DNA from: Temnothorax longispinosus | Lineage: Eukaryota > Arthropoda > Insecta > Hymenoptera > Formicidae | Direction: 5' to 3' | Assembly (NCBI RefSeq): GCF_030848805.1 | Contig: NC_092368.1 | Span: forward strand, 17,539,341 to 17,603,340 | Length of the DNA stretch: 64,000 nucleotides | In this document: in pieces, positions 1 through 13,209 of the stretch | How positions within the stretch are numbered: the stretch's first letter is position 1 | Layout of the letters: every line of letters starts with the position of its first letter | Position numbers and translations under genes: made by a program | Notes under the pieces: generated by a model | What the model was told of the DNA's origin: nothing | The model's database searches: none | Seen by the model: the letters and a program-made list of their open reading frames with translations, nothing else

Positions 1-1514
1 TTCGGCCGCGTAATAAGGCCCGCCGATCGACTTCCTAGCCTGCCGCCAGATCGCCGCCGATCCCGAGTACGCGGTTGCTCCGCCCAGACCGCTCCATTGT
101 TCGGCCGGGGGCTCGAAGTACTTGGACAGCTCGTTGTATCGCTGTAAGGTCGCCGGAAGGAGAGCTTAATCATCGAGGACACGAGGTCACGATAAGAAAT
201 TTCTATACGTTATATTTTAAGATTTCTACAATGGCCTGTGGGCAAACGTGCTTTCAATGTCCCAGAAGTTTTCCAAAGAGTCTTCTTTTGCTTCTTTTCC
301 TTTATTACAATCTTATCTTATCTTAGCGCGTTAACTGTAATAGCAGAATTCTTATTGCTACGTGTCGAATTCTAAGTAATCTTGTATGCAACGAGTGATT
401 GTAGAACATATAAAACAGATTTTTGCAAAAAATTTTGTAGTATTTTTTTTTTTTTTTTGGGAAAGGATAAGTTTGCGTGTCTCGTCAGTTTTACTTCAAT
501 TAATCTTCAATTATCTTTCTAAAGTATACGACCTAAATTTTTCTAAATTTACTTTATATCTATTTTTTGATGATCTTTGTTAATTTCTACTGACGGAAGT
601 CTCATTGTAAAACCACGCGCGTCCTACGCTCACAGTAAACATAAGAGAGATTAAGACGAAGGACGAAGCTCAAGGATATTGGGCGCGTACTTGAAAATTG
701 GAATCCTCGGGTTGAGGATGATAATTGTGCGCCGTGTAAAGGGATCGAGGTCGCATGGCCGTCGTCGAGTTCGTCTGATTTTGTATCGTTGTCACGGAGT
801 ATGACGGCGTTGTCTGCATCGTCGGCATGACGAAGGACTTATGTATCTCCTTCCGGAACTCGGTGCAGGTATTCGCCATTTCCTTCGCCTCAAAAGACAT
901 GCAAATCGACACTCATTTAATTTTATTTGGATGGAAAATGGCACACGACGTTGTCTTAAAAAAAAAACTTTTTTTTCTGGAAAAGATTAAATTTTGGAAT
1001 TCTTGGACTCTCGGAATTTCGTCATAATTTTAAAATCTCGATTCAAATTCCTGATCGTCTATTAAATGATCTCGCGAGCTCTTCTCTCTCTCTCTCTCCT
1101 CCGATTTAACAATCGAGAAATTTTAGTTTTTCGGGAAGTCAGATTGTTACAATCAAAAGAAAAAGAAAAAGATCGTACGATTATATTACAACAGATTGCG
1201 AGTGAAATTTATAAATGGTAAGAAACGCAAGAGGAGGAACAACCGCGAGTGAAAGCGAAGAAACACACTTTGGAGTCGCCAGCGGCAGCGGCGGCGGCCG
1301 CAGCGGCAGCGTTCTTCGACTTCTTGCGCCGGGACTTCCGGTGCTTGGTGACCGCCGCCTGGCCGGCCTCGCTTGCGTGATCCACGATTGAAGCGATTTC
1401 GGATTCCTCGGGGACGGTTAGACCGCGTCTCAGCGCCGCGTAAGCTTCAAGTCAAGCACGAAATTCAGCACGGGCGGATTGACGCCGCGCTGACAAGCGA
1501 GCATCTCGGTCGCC
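1..1514 (-). CDS. Unidentified protein, three exons, truncated at left edge
   Basis: I do not recognise this protein. Three minus-strand exons are visible: about 1514-1269, 888-691 and 141-1, the last running off the window. Acceptors are TTGCCAG, TTTTGAG and CTTACAG; donors are AAA|GTGTGT and CAA|GTACGC. The second and third exons join in phase 0 (66 and 47 codons). The first encodes a stretch with VPEESEIASIVDHASEAG, a basic KHRKSRRKKSKN patch and a run of ten alanines. The second is polar, rich in N, Q and T. The third contains a WRQARKSIGGPYYAAE stretch. The first exon changes reading frame near 1449: the 5' part (VNPPVLNFVLDL) and the 3' part (EAYAALRRGLTV) are in different frames, as if one base were missing. 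That could be an assembly error, a mutation or a mis-set exon boundary. No signal peptide or start codon is visible. Confidence 0.5.
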
Positions 1515-4462
1515 CTGGCAATTCATCGGAAGAACAGCCGATGATCTGTTCACGACAGACCCCGAAGCTTCCATGGCCGACGTGGGTCTCCGCTCGCGCG
1601 ATGAAGAGAGGAAAGGATAAAAACGTTAAATAAAAGATAAAATAATCACTCTTCCGACCGAAGAGTAATTTTCAGAATTGTGCGAGATTCCGATCTTGCA
1701 ACTTGACGATCGAATCTTCGCGCATATTGTCGATTTGGGCATTGAGAGAACGCAAGACTATACTTATATCCTGTCTTACCAGAGCTCTCTTGCACGTCAA
1801 TTGATAAATCCTTACATAAAACAACTCCTAATTATCGTGATTATCGTGATCGATTATCGATCATTTGCATAAGTAATTTTGAGTTCTTTCTTGAAACTCA
1901 TTGATATGCAAATTGAAGCATGCATTTTCATAAATTGATGCATGGAAAATCATAGCAACGACTCGACCCGAGGATAACAGTTTATTCAAGGCTATCATTA
2001 TTCAAGGCTTAATTGTCCACATAATTAATTATGATAAGCACACAGAAAGGATTAATATAATTTTAATTAAGCGGAAAAACGGCAGAAAAATCAGCACAGG
2101 AAGTGATAACTTTAGGAGAATCATCTGGAAAAAATAGGGAAATAAAAAAGGGATAAAACGTTATTTTACATACCTACCGACTAACCAGCAATTTTTGTTT
2201 AACTTAAACTTTCTATCTGAATCTAAGAGAGATTGATAGAAACCAAGTGTCTTCTCTTGGTTCTTCATATACTTGCACTCATATATCTTGTGCATTTCAC
2301 ATAACACATGCATTATTACTTGTGCTTGCCTTGACACTTTCAAATAAGTTTAAATGGTTTCGTCCTTTTCGTCATATCAGATATGTCACTTGAGTAGCTT
2401 TCTTAATTTCTTTTGACAATTGAAATTTCCTGGGGTATTATTTTTCGCAACATATCCTGTATTTTCCATATCCCGTTATTTTCCGTATCCTATATTTCCT
2501 ATACTCTAAAGATTTGTATTAATGTAATTAAATTGTTTATCAATTTAATTGTGATTGTACTATTCTATAGCTTGAGATTGCGTTTCAAGACCGACATCGG
2601 CGCGTAGTTTGCTAAAGTGAAAAAATGTACATAAATTCACGCGAATAATATTATTACTATTACAAAAGATCCAGTCCGACCGTATATAATTGGCACATTT
2701 CCTATATTTACTTGATTGTTATCATAAATGGTCGTGACTCACTTAGTATGAAAAGTGCAATGTTTTACCGGCCACTGCTGCCAAGTTATCACGCAAGGAC
2801 ATTAACGTGCGCTAAACGCATAGTTAAAAATTTCCATTCTTAGCGAAAAAGCACCTCGTTTTTCAGAGTTGTATATCTATTCAATTATATTGTCTCGTAT
2901 ATTCGACGTAGTCACTTCATTGTAAAGTCGTTCGTCGAGTCAGCAAGTCGACGAGTCTTCAGCAAAAACATTAAACATTTTGCAAATTCTTTTTCAACCT
3001 TCTGTGTTTTGTCCACGTACGTTTTGTTATTATTATCAACTTGTTATCATGTTGCGCATTAACGGGTGAGCTTTTTTTTTTAACAGCACAAGATTTTTGT
3101 GCATATGCGCAAAAATATGGAATGCAAAAATATTGCAAAAGTTAGAATATGATTATGATACATTTCTTATCTTTGTCACAATACATAGATTATAGTAAAT
3201 CCAATGCAAATTCTCGACATGATTGTGATACAAATTTCTAACATATTGTTAATATAAATTCTAAATATAGATATATACTTATATTTATATATATAATTTT
3301 TAATTTTTCAATTTACAATTTTTTTTAAGTACACATCATATATATAATTTATAAATATACATATAATACATAACATAATAAGAAATATATTTTTTGATAC
3401 ATTTATGTATTATATATTATATAGTTGGATTTATAATTAAAAAATCGTACTGTAATCTGTATAAATTTTCTATCTAATTAATTGACATATTAGTTAATTA
3501 TCTCAAGAAAAGTTAATTTTGAAGATCTCGTATCATCGTAATTTCTTTTAGCTCCACGCGTACGATAAACCTAAGAAAATAAAACCAAGATAATATTTTC
3601 TTTACGTTGCAAGAATTCTTTTAAAAATGTTACTCACGCACGTATTACGTACGTGATTACGCTCATTTCATTTCATATTGATTAAAAAGAAAATAGCAGA
3701 AATTGGTTTGTTTGTGCATGATCGTAACTTAAATCGTAGGATTAATTGAGAATAAATAATAAGAAATAAGGAATATTATATCAATAGGAATAATATCGAA
3801 TTAAAAAGGTTTAATGTTTTGGATAGCTGTGAATATTGTGAAAATTGTAAATGTCATTATATAGTACAAGATTATATTATAATATATTTATAATTTAAAG
3901 TAATTTATAATATTTAAAATTTAATAATATTTAACATATGGTACGAATTTTCAATAGATCGACGTATAAATTGTTAAATATTTCGAGTTCAGATCTAAGG
4001 AATTAAGGAATATCTTCAAGAATTCATCATGATCCAACTTTGTGATAATTCTTACTTTCGTAAGCTCTAGCACGATACTTTACTTGCGCGAGTATATTAT
4101 TACATAATTTTACGCTTACGCAATATGACAACAACGGGGAATTAATAAAACAATCGGAATATTCACAGGAGAAGAAAAGAAAAAAAAAAGAAAACGGAAT
4201 ATCTATGATTTCGTTGAATATGCAACTCATTGATTCGGTGAATTGATAATAAGACGTTGACAATTAATTGTCTACAGATTACAAGCTCTAAAAGCGAATT
4301 GCTTTTTCCGCAGAGAGAGAGGGGATGCCTGACTTTATCTACGCGCACGTGTCACGGATCTCTCCCAGTACACGATCGCACACGTTCGCATGTGCTTCAC
4401 GGTCCTCTCTTGCAGGTTTATTTGTGGACCACTCAGCCCTTCTGGTCCGCGATTAATTCGGC
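1515..4462. other. Intergenic or intronic stretch, no gene seen
   Basis: AT-rich DNA upstream of the acid phosphatase start. The open frames here are short, lack plausible splice signals and resemble no protein I know. It may include further 5' exons of the unidentified minus-strand gene that I could not see. The last 300 bases before 4463 are the likely phosphatase promoter and 5' UTR. Confidence 0.4.
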
Positions 4463-7400
4463 ATGATCCCCTCGGCGACAGCTCTTCCTCTTTTCGCGCT
4501 ACTCACGCTGACGTTAGGTAAATCAATTCTTTCTCTCTCTCTCTCTTTGTCTCTCTTCCTGTCGAAGTTCCTCTCCTTTCGAATTCACCTCACTCTATGC
4601 TGAACTGTAAAAAAAAGATCCTACGAATGTGGACGTTTGTCAATGATATGGCCTATTATTAAGCACATAAAGAGATAAATGTAATTTAATATAAACGTAA
4701 ATGCGTCCCTCTTTCTCATTTGCGATCTTTCAGATATGCAGGAAGTGAGTTTCCGTGTTTTTTCTTTTTTTTTTTTTATCAGATGTAGAAATTGCTTATA
4801 ATCTATTCTAGTATAAAGATATAAAATACATACCTGAGAAAAACTGGATTCTCACACTTTTTGACACATGTATTTGAAGCATTATAATTTAAATTAAAAA
4901 TTCTTTGTTTCCAAATCTTTTCCTAGAAAAATTTTCTTTACATAATTTTTATATAAACTTTATACTTAAAAAAAAAATTGTTCATTTTGTATACTATTGA
5001 ATTAGAACATTTTTCAGAAATACTTTAGAAAAGTTCAGAAAGTTTACATCTCTTCTAAAATTCTTTATACCGTGCGTACCAAAAGTTCCGGAACGACCAA
5101 TTATTTCAGAAAGTATTGGTTTATTGAAAAAATGTTTCAGATAAAAGTTTTGGAAGGTTCAAAGGGAGTCAATAAACGATCTTATTATATTTCAAGTCCG
5201 AGGCCTGTGTTGGGCCCAGTAGGGCTTTGAACCCTCTAACTTTTATCTGAAACACTTTTCCGATAAACCAATATATTTTCTGAAATAATTGGCCGTTTCG
5301 GAACTTTTGGCACGCACAGTATATAATATCCATGCATATATGCTTTCTTTTTCTTTGCCTGGCTCAATTTTCGAGATATTTGATTGGATTGCTTAAAATA
5401 AAATAGCGCATCCTTTGTACAAATATAAAGTAAAAATGCTATTTTTAAATTTTAGGATTACCTTTGCTCTCCAAAGTTACGGATACGGAAGAGGCATATC
5501 ACAAAACTAAGAAGAATACTTTGCGATTAGTCATAGTGGTATATACGTATATATATTAGAATTAGATAACAAAAGTTTCATTAATATTATAGCAACTTTT
5601 ACGCTTTCTCAAGTTCTAAAACTTTACATTTTAGAGAAATAATTTTAAAAAGTTCCAATTTCATATAAACAAGCACGATATAATTCTGGAACATTACATA
5701 GTTTTTTATTAATCTTTATTAATTCAGTAGATGGTTATGAAATTGTAGTAACAAATAATAAACAAAGACTACAAATAAAAATGGTATTAAATATCAAAAT
5801 AACAAATTTAAAAAATGAATAATTTTGTTCATAGGACATACATTTTCGATCATTTTTGAAAGCATATAAAAGGTTAAAGCTCTCGCATAAACAAACAAGA
5901 GAAATACAGGCAAATGAGAGCCGAAGTGCCGGTTAAAAGACGGACAATTATATAAATGTATTTAAACTTCGAAGACACACATATATATACGTTTCGGTCC
6001 TTCGTTTGGACCTTCTTCAGTGACGCGGAAACAAAAATTAACAAACATGCAGTTACGCCATCGTCAAACAATAAAAAGTCGCAATTCCAACCACGGTGTC
6101 ATTTCCGTAGGGTCGGCATTGCAAAAATCCGTTGGTCGACAGTACGTCGTGGCAATTCGTCAAAGAGGGACGATGCAATTTCCCGGGGCGACTGTTGCCT
6201 TATTTAAGAAAAAGGAAAACATTTCAAAATCTGAATAAAGATCAATCAGAAATAAAAAACAAGCAGTATTACCTGACAGTCGCCACGTAGAAATTAAGTC
6301 GCTGGAGCGCAAATTATCATTTTGTTTACTATATTATGTACAAGTCACGTGTCGTTATTGCATGTCCAAACGAAAGACCGAAACGTATGTACGTGTGTCT
6401 TCGGAGTTTACATACATTTATATAATTGTCGCCTTTCAAACGGCGCTTCGGCTCTCATTTGCCTGTATTTCTCTTGTTTATTTTTGAAAGCATTTGACCC
6501 CGGTTTCGATTTTCATTTAATTCGTCATTTAATAAAATCATTATTCGTAATTAGTAATTAGTATAATTGCAGTTTTATCTCGATCATTAAAATCATTTTA
6601 CATTAATACAAGCAATATTCTCATGCATCAAAAACAAATTATGTCGAGCCATTCTAATAATTTACGATGAAGCTGTGTTCTTTTATTTAATTCAATTTTT
6701 ATAATTTTTTTTCTTAACTTACTTCTTTCAATTAATCGATAATAAATGAAATTTATGTATTTTTAGCAGGCAAAGAAAAGAGATTTAAACAAGATTCAAG
6801 CATCCCATCGCGTCTCATCAATTCATGCCGCCTCATAGTCATTCTCTTCAAAATCAATGACTTCGCTCATAAAAGTCGGATGAGCAGATAAATTGTATTT
6901 GCGCTGGGATTAACTTTATCAAAGGATAACAATTCTCTGTATGTATCCTCTTCGTTGCAGTTTTATAAAAAAAAAAAAAAATGATAACCCAGATCTTTTT
7001 ACCAATCACTTGACCAAACGAGATCTGCTATCTATTGAACATATTTCTTATTTTATTGACTTTTATTAAATGTGATCACAATCATTAAAGCTCACCGCGT
7101 AATCAAACAGCTCAGAATTCTCCAAAGTCAAAAGTTATTGGGTATCCTTTGTGGGGATGACTAAATCGATCATTATCATTGCTACAAAATTAATGTCGCG
7201 TGATATGTGAGATCTTCCTGTTTTTAGGTAATAAGACATGGAGAGAGGGCACCTGTGGATACCTATCCAAACGATCCCCACATCAACGATAGTTTGGAAC
7301 CCTACGGTTGGGGTCAGCTGACAAATGTAAATATATTCTGCTTCCTGTTTTTCAAAAGAATCTGTCTTACGGATCGGACTTAACTGCAATTGATTACCAG

Positions 7401-8953
7401 AAAGGAAGGAAGAACCAGTACGATCAAGGATCGTTCCTGCGGAAGCGTTACGATAGCTTCCTAGGCTCAATGTATGATCCCGACGTATTCTATCTGCAGT
7501 CTACTGCTGTGGATCGTACGAAAATGTCGGGCATGGTGGAGGCCGCTGCTTTGTGGAAACCCAGCGAGAGCCAGACGTTCAAACCTAATCTACCTTGGCA
7601 ACCAGTCACACTGTTCTATCAGGAACGTCAAGACGACACGGTAAAGCAAATATTTGGCCGGACAAACCGATTCTTCTTAATACTTCTTAACATATATATA
7701 TCAATGCATACAGCGGGTATAAATCGTGTGACGATCGCTTCTGTGATATCACAAGCTGATATAGTCGAAACAATGGACCGCGAAAGCCTCTCTTGTCGAA
7801 CTATTGTTATAAACAGTGCATAAATCTTCCAGCTTATGTTAGTGTGGAACACGTGTCCGAGGTACACACAACTGCGCTCATCAGCGAACGACTTGCCGGA
7901 AGTCCGGAAGGTGCACGAGGACAATAAGCAATTGTTCGCGGAGCTCTCGAACTTCACAGGCATGCCAATCACGAATGTCGACGATGTCAGTTCGCTTTAT
8001 GCCACGTTATCAGCTGAGGTAGTTTATTCAATGCTTTTTAAAGCGATTAATCTGCCAGCGCTATGAAATGACTAATGCCGCGTAGGTGTAGTACCCAGCT
8101 CTTCGATCAAAGAATTCAACTTTTAATTGTCCGAATTGTCGTTAAAGGAGCAAATGGGCTTGGCCTTGCCAGAGTGGATGAAGGACTACTATCCCGATAA
8201 ATTAATACCCTTGGCCCTGTTCGAGCTACAGCTTAACACATACAACGATGAATTCCGCAGACTGAAGGGTGGTCCCATGCTGAAGAAAATCACCGACGAG
8301 ATGCTGGCGAGAAAGGAAGGCACTCAACGGCCTAAGAGGAGAAAAATGTTTATGTATATCGGTCACGACAGCACTATCGTCACTTTGTTGGATACAATGC
8401 GCATTTGGTTCAATCAAATACCTCATTATAACATCATGACGATGATAGAGCTGCACGAGGACGAGGGCGAATGGAACGTTCAGGCAAGTATTAATTTTCT
8501 ACAAGCAATTTCAGTCAGAATTTTCAAAAAACACTTCGGATGTTATTCAAAATCGGGAGGACCTGAAAGTATTAAATCTTAATTGAAGTTTTTGATTTAA
8601 GTTTTTTTTAGACATTGCTAGTTTTTTAAACAGATATAATGGTAACGAAAAATGAGCTCTGTGTTGAAAGTTTTAGCGATATCTGTGAGTTTTCTGATAG
8701 TATCTCGAATTTCAGTGATTTGATGTTAATAAATAATTCTCAGCATTATTGAACAACGAAAATATCCTTGCTACAGGTGTTTTTAAGAAATACGACAGTT
8801 CACGAACCATATCCGATGACAATACCTGGATGCACTGTCGTATGTCCGCTTGACAAGTTCGTGGAGATCCTGAAGCCGATGATACCAGATAACTGGGAGG
8901 AGGAGTGCAAGGTCGACAGTAATTATACAACTCCACCTCCGCCACCTCCATAA
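4463..8953 (+). CDS. Secreted histidine acid phosphatase, 7 exons
   Basis: Hydrolyses phosphate monoesters at acid pH; the family includes insect lysosomal, secreted and venom acid phosphatases (Acph-1 type). Exons: 4463-4517, 5456-5538, 7228-7326, 7401-7640, 7833-8018, 8148-8483, 8777-8953. Phases close exactly, giving about 391 aa, normal for the family. The first exon is a hydrophobic signal peptide (MIPSATALPLFALLTLTLG). The phosphohistidine motif VIRHGERAP lies at residues 47-55, made at the exon 2-3 junction. GWGQLTN, the VDRTKM stretch, LPWQP and CPRY are all conserved, and the catalytic HD is in FMYIGHDSTIV in exon 6. The end has PGCTVVCPLDKF and a short proline tail before the stop. 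Intron 6 uses a GC donor (CAG|GCAAGT); reading across it gives WNVQ-VFLRNTT as expected. Paralogues are many in Hymenoptera, so venom versus lysosomal role cannot be set. Confidence 0.93.
5068..5321. mobile_element. Inverted-repeat MITE in phosphatase intron 2 neighbourhood
   Basis: A 254-bp palindromic element just upstream of exon 2 of the phosphatase gene, within its first intron. Its arms are nearly perfect inverted repeats of about 90 bases. The tips read TACYGTGCGTRCCAAAAG and are flanked by TA on both sides (5066-5067, 5322-5323). TA target duplication and this layout fit a non-autonomous Tc1/mariner-type element. It has no coding capacity. Confidence 0.7.
5852..6493. mobile_element. 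Penelope-like or similar inverted-repeat element with long target duplication
   Basis: Lies in intron 2 of the phosphatase gene. A 14-base direct repeat (ATTTTTGAAAGCAT at 5852-5865 and 6480-6493) flanks about 614 bases. These have inverted arms of roughly 120 bases (near 5885-6010 and 6360-6475). On the minus strand at 6020-5989 the inner edge of the left arm reads CTGAAGA, then a GGTCC/GGACC stem, then GAAACGT. The right arm keeps the stem and GAAACGT but not CTGAAGA. A long target duplication with inverted terminal copies and a hammerhead-like motif is known for Penelope-like elements. That assignment is inference; no reverse transcriptase is present. Confidence 0.5.
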
Positions 8954-9275
8954 TTATAGAAACTTTCACATCACTGGTCACATTATAGTTCAAGTAACTT
9001 TATTGTATACACACTGTAAATAATTATTTACATCATTGACATCAACTTTTATCTTGTTTCCATTTTTGGGGATCCAATTTATTACTAGCTTATCAAGAAG
9101 TACAAGTCGAATCCTTGAATTCTCCTCTTCTGTATTCTTGAATCTTCATAATTAGAGATTTCTCTATTTATAATCTACACACATGCACAGAATGCTTTAT
9201 ATCCCTGGCAATACTGGGTCTTTGATATTCCGTCCTGATTGCAAGAGTCCGCAAAGCGCCCGCCACGAAGAAAGA
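8954..9275. other. Convergent 3' untranslated regions
   Basis: The 322 bases between the stop codon of the plus-strand phosphatase and that of minus-strand DDX23. Both 3' UTRs and poly(A) sites must lie here, so the two transcripts may overlap at their ends. On the minus strand an AATAAA-type signal is visible near 9077. No gene is seen. Confidence 0.6.
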
Positions 9276-12200
9276 TTAGGCAAAGATCTTCTCTTCCCGT
9301 CGCTTCTTCGTAACCACCGTTCCAGGCTTGTGTTGAGCATCTGGATGATTAAGCAATTCCGGCGGGCAGGTTGATATTGGACTAGAGAGGATCGTTTGCT
9401 TAAGATCATAAAACAGGTGGCTGTCATCTTTCGTGCAGAAGGAAATGGCGAGACCAGCTTTGCCGGCGCGACCAGTTCGACCAATCCTATGTGTGTAATC
9501 TGTAATGGATAAATGAAAATCCAAATGACTAAATCATAGCTAATCACCAGTTGAGAAAGATTTCATCCTCATTGAGGAAATATAAATCTTTGCAAGCGAT
9601 CTTTAAAAATAGATTATACTTGGTTTTGATTCATTCTTGACGGAGAAATTAAAAGCCTTAGCGATCCCGATATTAGTGATTATTTGAAGGAAAGATAAAG
9701 AAGACGTCTCTCAAGTAACTTACCCTCAATAGTCTTAGCCATGTCATAGTTAATGACCATCGATACATCCTTGATGTCGATACCTCGACCTGCAACGTCA
9801 GTGGCCACCAGAATGTCTTTGCTTCCGCCCTTAAGAGATGCCAGAGCGTACTCTCGCTGTTCCTGGCCTTTGCCACCGTGTAGAGTACAAGCGTTGTACT
9901 AAAACAGAACGAAGCAAAAAGGTATGTTAGAATATTTCGTTTCGCAGTTTCAACACTCTAGTCCCAAATGATCTCTTAATGGTAGATTTCGGAAATTTGA
10001 GAAACCGAATGCTACAAATTGGAATAAAATCCGTCGCAATCGCAGTGAATTCATAAACGATCGTATTTATCACTTTCAAATTTAAGTTACGTACTCCTAA
10101 TTTTTCCAAGCCTCTCGCTAAGACGTCCGCGCCCTTCTTTTGATTGACGAATATGATGACAGGCGGCTCGACACCTCTGCTGAGTATCTCCATAAGTTTC
10201 TTTCGCTTGTCAGCTTCACCCATTATGTGGACTATCTGTTCGGTGCGTTCTGTCGGCTTACCGACGCTGCCGATATACACTACCGCCGGCCTCCTCAGGT
10301 AAGTCCTAGCAAGTCGTTCCACAGCCGGTGGCATCGTGGCGGTAAACATCACCGTCTAGAAGCGAAAAATGATCATTGATCATCGGTAAATTAATCATAT
10401 AAATTTTATCGCTTTTTCATTCCTAGCAAATGTAAAAATGCAAATGACAAGATGCTTTTTTTTTAAGACAACTGTCTTGGACAACACCAGATTCAAAATA
10501 CTGAGTTACTTGATTGCGAATCGCTTTCATTCACATAGCCCAACAATTATTTAGAGAGCAAGAACTAAACATAAAATGAACAAATGTAATAAACTTAAAA
10601 ATTCTTTGTACCTGTCTGTATTTCTTCTTTGTATTGTAGTTGGCTAAAAGTTTCTCCTCATTTTCTGCGTCCTCATTATCCGGCTTCAAATTTGTCACAG
10701 GCATATACTCCAGAATTTTTTGAACGTCTAAAAGAATTACCGTCTTTTTAATTACATATAATTGTATAATAAAATATTTAATCTTTTTATAAAAAATATT
10801 AACGTAAAATCTGTCCAATTAATACAATACTCGTAAAACAATGTTACTTGTAATTAATTACAAAAATGACAAGAAAATATTACGTCTGGTCAAATTGGAA
10901 GACAGAAAAATATTAATGAGTCGAATAGGCAAATTTCAATTTTTTTAATTGTAGAACATTAGCAATTTATTATTGTGGTGGCCGCGTGTGCCCCTACCAA
11001 AGATGGGTTAGGCGGGCATATATCCCCCAAATTATAAATGCTTGGCGTACCTGGTTCAAAACCCATGTCTATCATCCTGTCGGCTTCGTCCAGTACGATA
11101 TAAGTACACTGATTCAACACGAGATATCGATTTTCTAAAACGTCTATTAATCGACCAGGTGTAGCAATAACGATCTAAAAAAAGAAAGGTGTTTTTAATT
11201 GAATACTTTAGAGTTGCAAATTAATCGATTTCACGGTTTACAGAAATCGATAATAATAATAATAATACATTGCAAAAATTACCTCACAACCCATTCGTAA
11301 TCTAAAACCTTGCTCCTCCCTCGACAGACCACCTACGACCACAACAGTTCGGATGCCCAACGGTTGACCGAATTTGTTGGTCTCTTCTTCTATTTGTTGC
11401 GCCAACTCACTGTAAAGTAAACACAAGGAAATATTTACTTATATGAATCAAGATGTACCTCATAAAATTTAGGTGATTAATCGATTCATTAATATTAGCA
11501 GACTAAATATGTTACTTGCAATTTTAAAAAATAAATACATTTTACGTAACTAAAAAGAAAACAATGTTAGAACTAGAGAAACAATCGGTACCGAGTGGGT
11601 GCCAAGATGATACTGTAAGGTCCTTGGTCCGCTTCCTCGAGTCTTTCGATTTTTGGCAAGCTAGTGATCCACAAAAGCAAAGGAATCAAGAAGGCTAGAG
11701 TTTTTCCGGAGCCAGTTTCAGCAACGCCGATGATATCACGATTCTGCAGGCCGATAGGAATAGCCTGTCGCTGAATGGGCGTGAGATCTTTGTAACCAAC
11801 TTTGTCAATGATATCTAGGATCTCCTTTGGGAAGCCAGACTCTTTCCAAGAGCGGATTGGGTCGGGAATGCGACCACCTTTTATCGTGATATTATAGTCC
11901 TCTCTGAAGATACGCCAGTCACGTTCAGTCATCTCGTTCAAGGCCTTTTCGGACCAGTGTCGGTCATCCCACTTTTGCTTCTCCTCCTTCCGTTTCACTT
12001 TCTTCAACCTCATTCTTGAAATTACAAAAATACATAATTTATAGTAAACAGTTCTCATAATTAGTAGTGATAATAATATAACATAAAATTGATTGAATTT
12101 GACTTCAATTTAACCAAGAATTTCTATTGATACCAAGACTCACTTCTCTTGCTCCTTCTCAGCCTCGGTGCGTCTCTTCTCTAACAATTCACCATAAAAC

Positions 12201-13209
12201 TTGCTCTGATCCCGTTTTTGTGCTTTAATATCGATGCCCGCAAGGTTGCCTCTGCCGAAAAATTGCACTTGGTGTCTCTCCTTGTAAATGTTGTTATAAT
12301 CCACAGAAGTGTCCTCTGAAGTATCCCAATCGAAGACAAATTTTCTATCGTTCAACCGTCTGACTCGACGCTTCTTTTTCACCAGACCCAAATACCGCTC
12401 CTTGATAGCCTCTACTTCCTTCTCTTTATCCTTGTCCTTAATATCTTCGTCGCGCGAGCGTTGTGCTTCTCTCCTTCTACTAATAAAAAATATATATTTT
12501 TTAACATTCTAGCAAACGGTTTGTAAAAATAAATTCTATACTATCTTATCTTGGTATTAAAAAAATATATTTTATATATTATATCATATATTTTATATAT
12601 TATATCATACAATTTTAAATCTTCTGGATACCTGTCTCTATCGTCCCATTCCCTTTCCTTGCCAGTGTGGCTAACATCACTGTGGGGTAACAACTTGCGC
12701 TCTTCCTCCTGTTGCCTCCTTATCGCTTGTACCTCCTGCTGGCGCTTCTCCAACGCCAAGGCCGTTCGTTCCTCCTTGCTAAGAAACTTCGGTTTAGCTC
12801 GAGCCTCCTCCTCCGCCTTCTTCTTGGCCAACAGCTCTTCCAGACTCAACGGCTCCTTCTTTAGCGCCGCCTTGGCTCTCTCCTCCGCTTCCTCTTCCTC
12901 TTTCTTAGCGTCGCCCTTCAGATCCTTCCTCGAGTCGTCCTCGGCGAGCGTCGGGCTACCCTTGCGCTTCTTCTCATCCTTGGATCTGTCCTTACCGTCC
13001 CGACGTTCCCTCGAGCGCTCGCGATCCCTCTCTCGCGATCTATCACGCTCCCGTGACCGTTCCCTCGATCTCGACCGCTTCCTGTCCTTCTTGCGATCCT
13101 TGGACCGGCTCCTGCTGCGCCGACGGTCGCGTCGCTCCCGATCGCGCTCGCGTTCCCGCTCGCGATCGCGCGATCGGCTACGCCGCGTGATCTTCTTGTC
13201 GTGCGGCAT
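9276..13209 (-). CDS. DDX23: DEAD-box RNA helicase DDX23/PRP28, 9 exons
   Basis: ATP-dependent RNA helicase of the U5 snRNP. In the nucleus it displaces U1 from the 5' splice site during spliceosome activation. Exons (transcript order): 13209-12632, 12476-12144, 12014-11592, 11409-11283, 11174-11051, 10727-10612, 10355-10095, 9898-9724, 9499-9276; phases close to give 786 aa, close to the human protein. Residues 1-80 are an Arg-Ser/Arg-Glu/Arg-Asp-rich domain, followed by a charged coiled coil to about 200. The helicase core shows the Q motif (LTPIQRQAIP), Walker A (AETGSGKT), APTRELAQQ, ATPGRLID, VLDEADRMIDMG (motif II), TATMP (motif III, TAT as usual in PRP28), VIIFVNQKKGADV, ATDVAGRGIDI and HRIGRTGRAG (motif VI). 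The start is the first Met before the RS domain. The upstream 500 bases hold its promoter and a MITE. Confidence 0.97.

Noticed and set aside
2161..2343. 60-codon minus-strand frame in the left intergenic region
   Set aside because: No splice signals, no neighbours and no recognisable motif.
7308..7400. Continuous reading through phosphatase intron 3
   Set aside because: The acid phosphatase alignment requires LTN-KGRKNQY; the in-between residues are intronic and a donor and acceptor are present.
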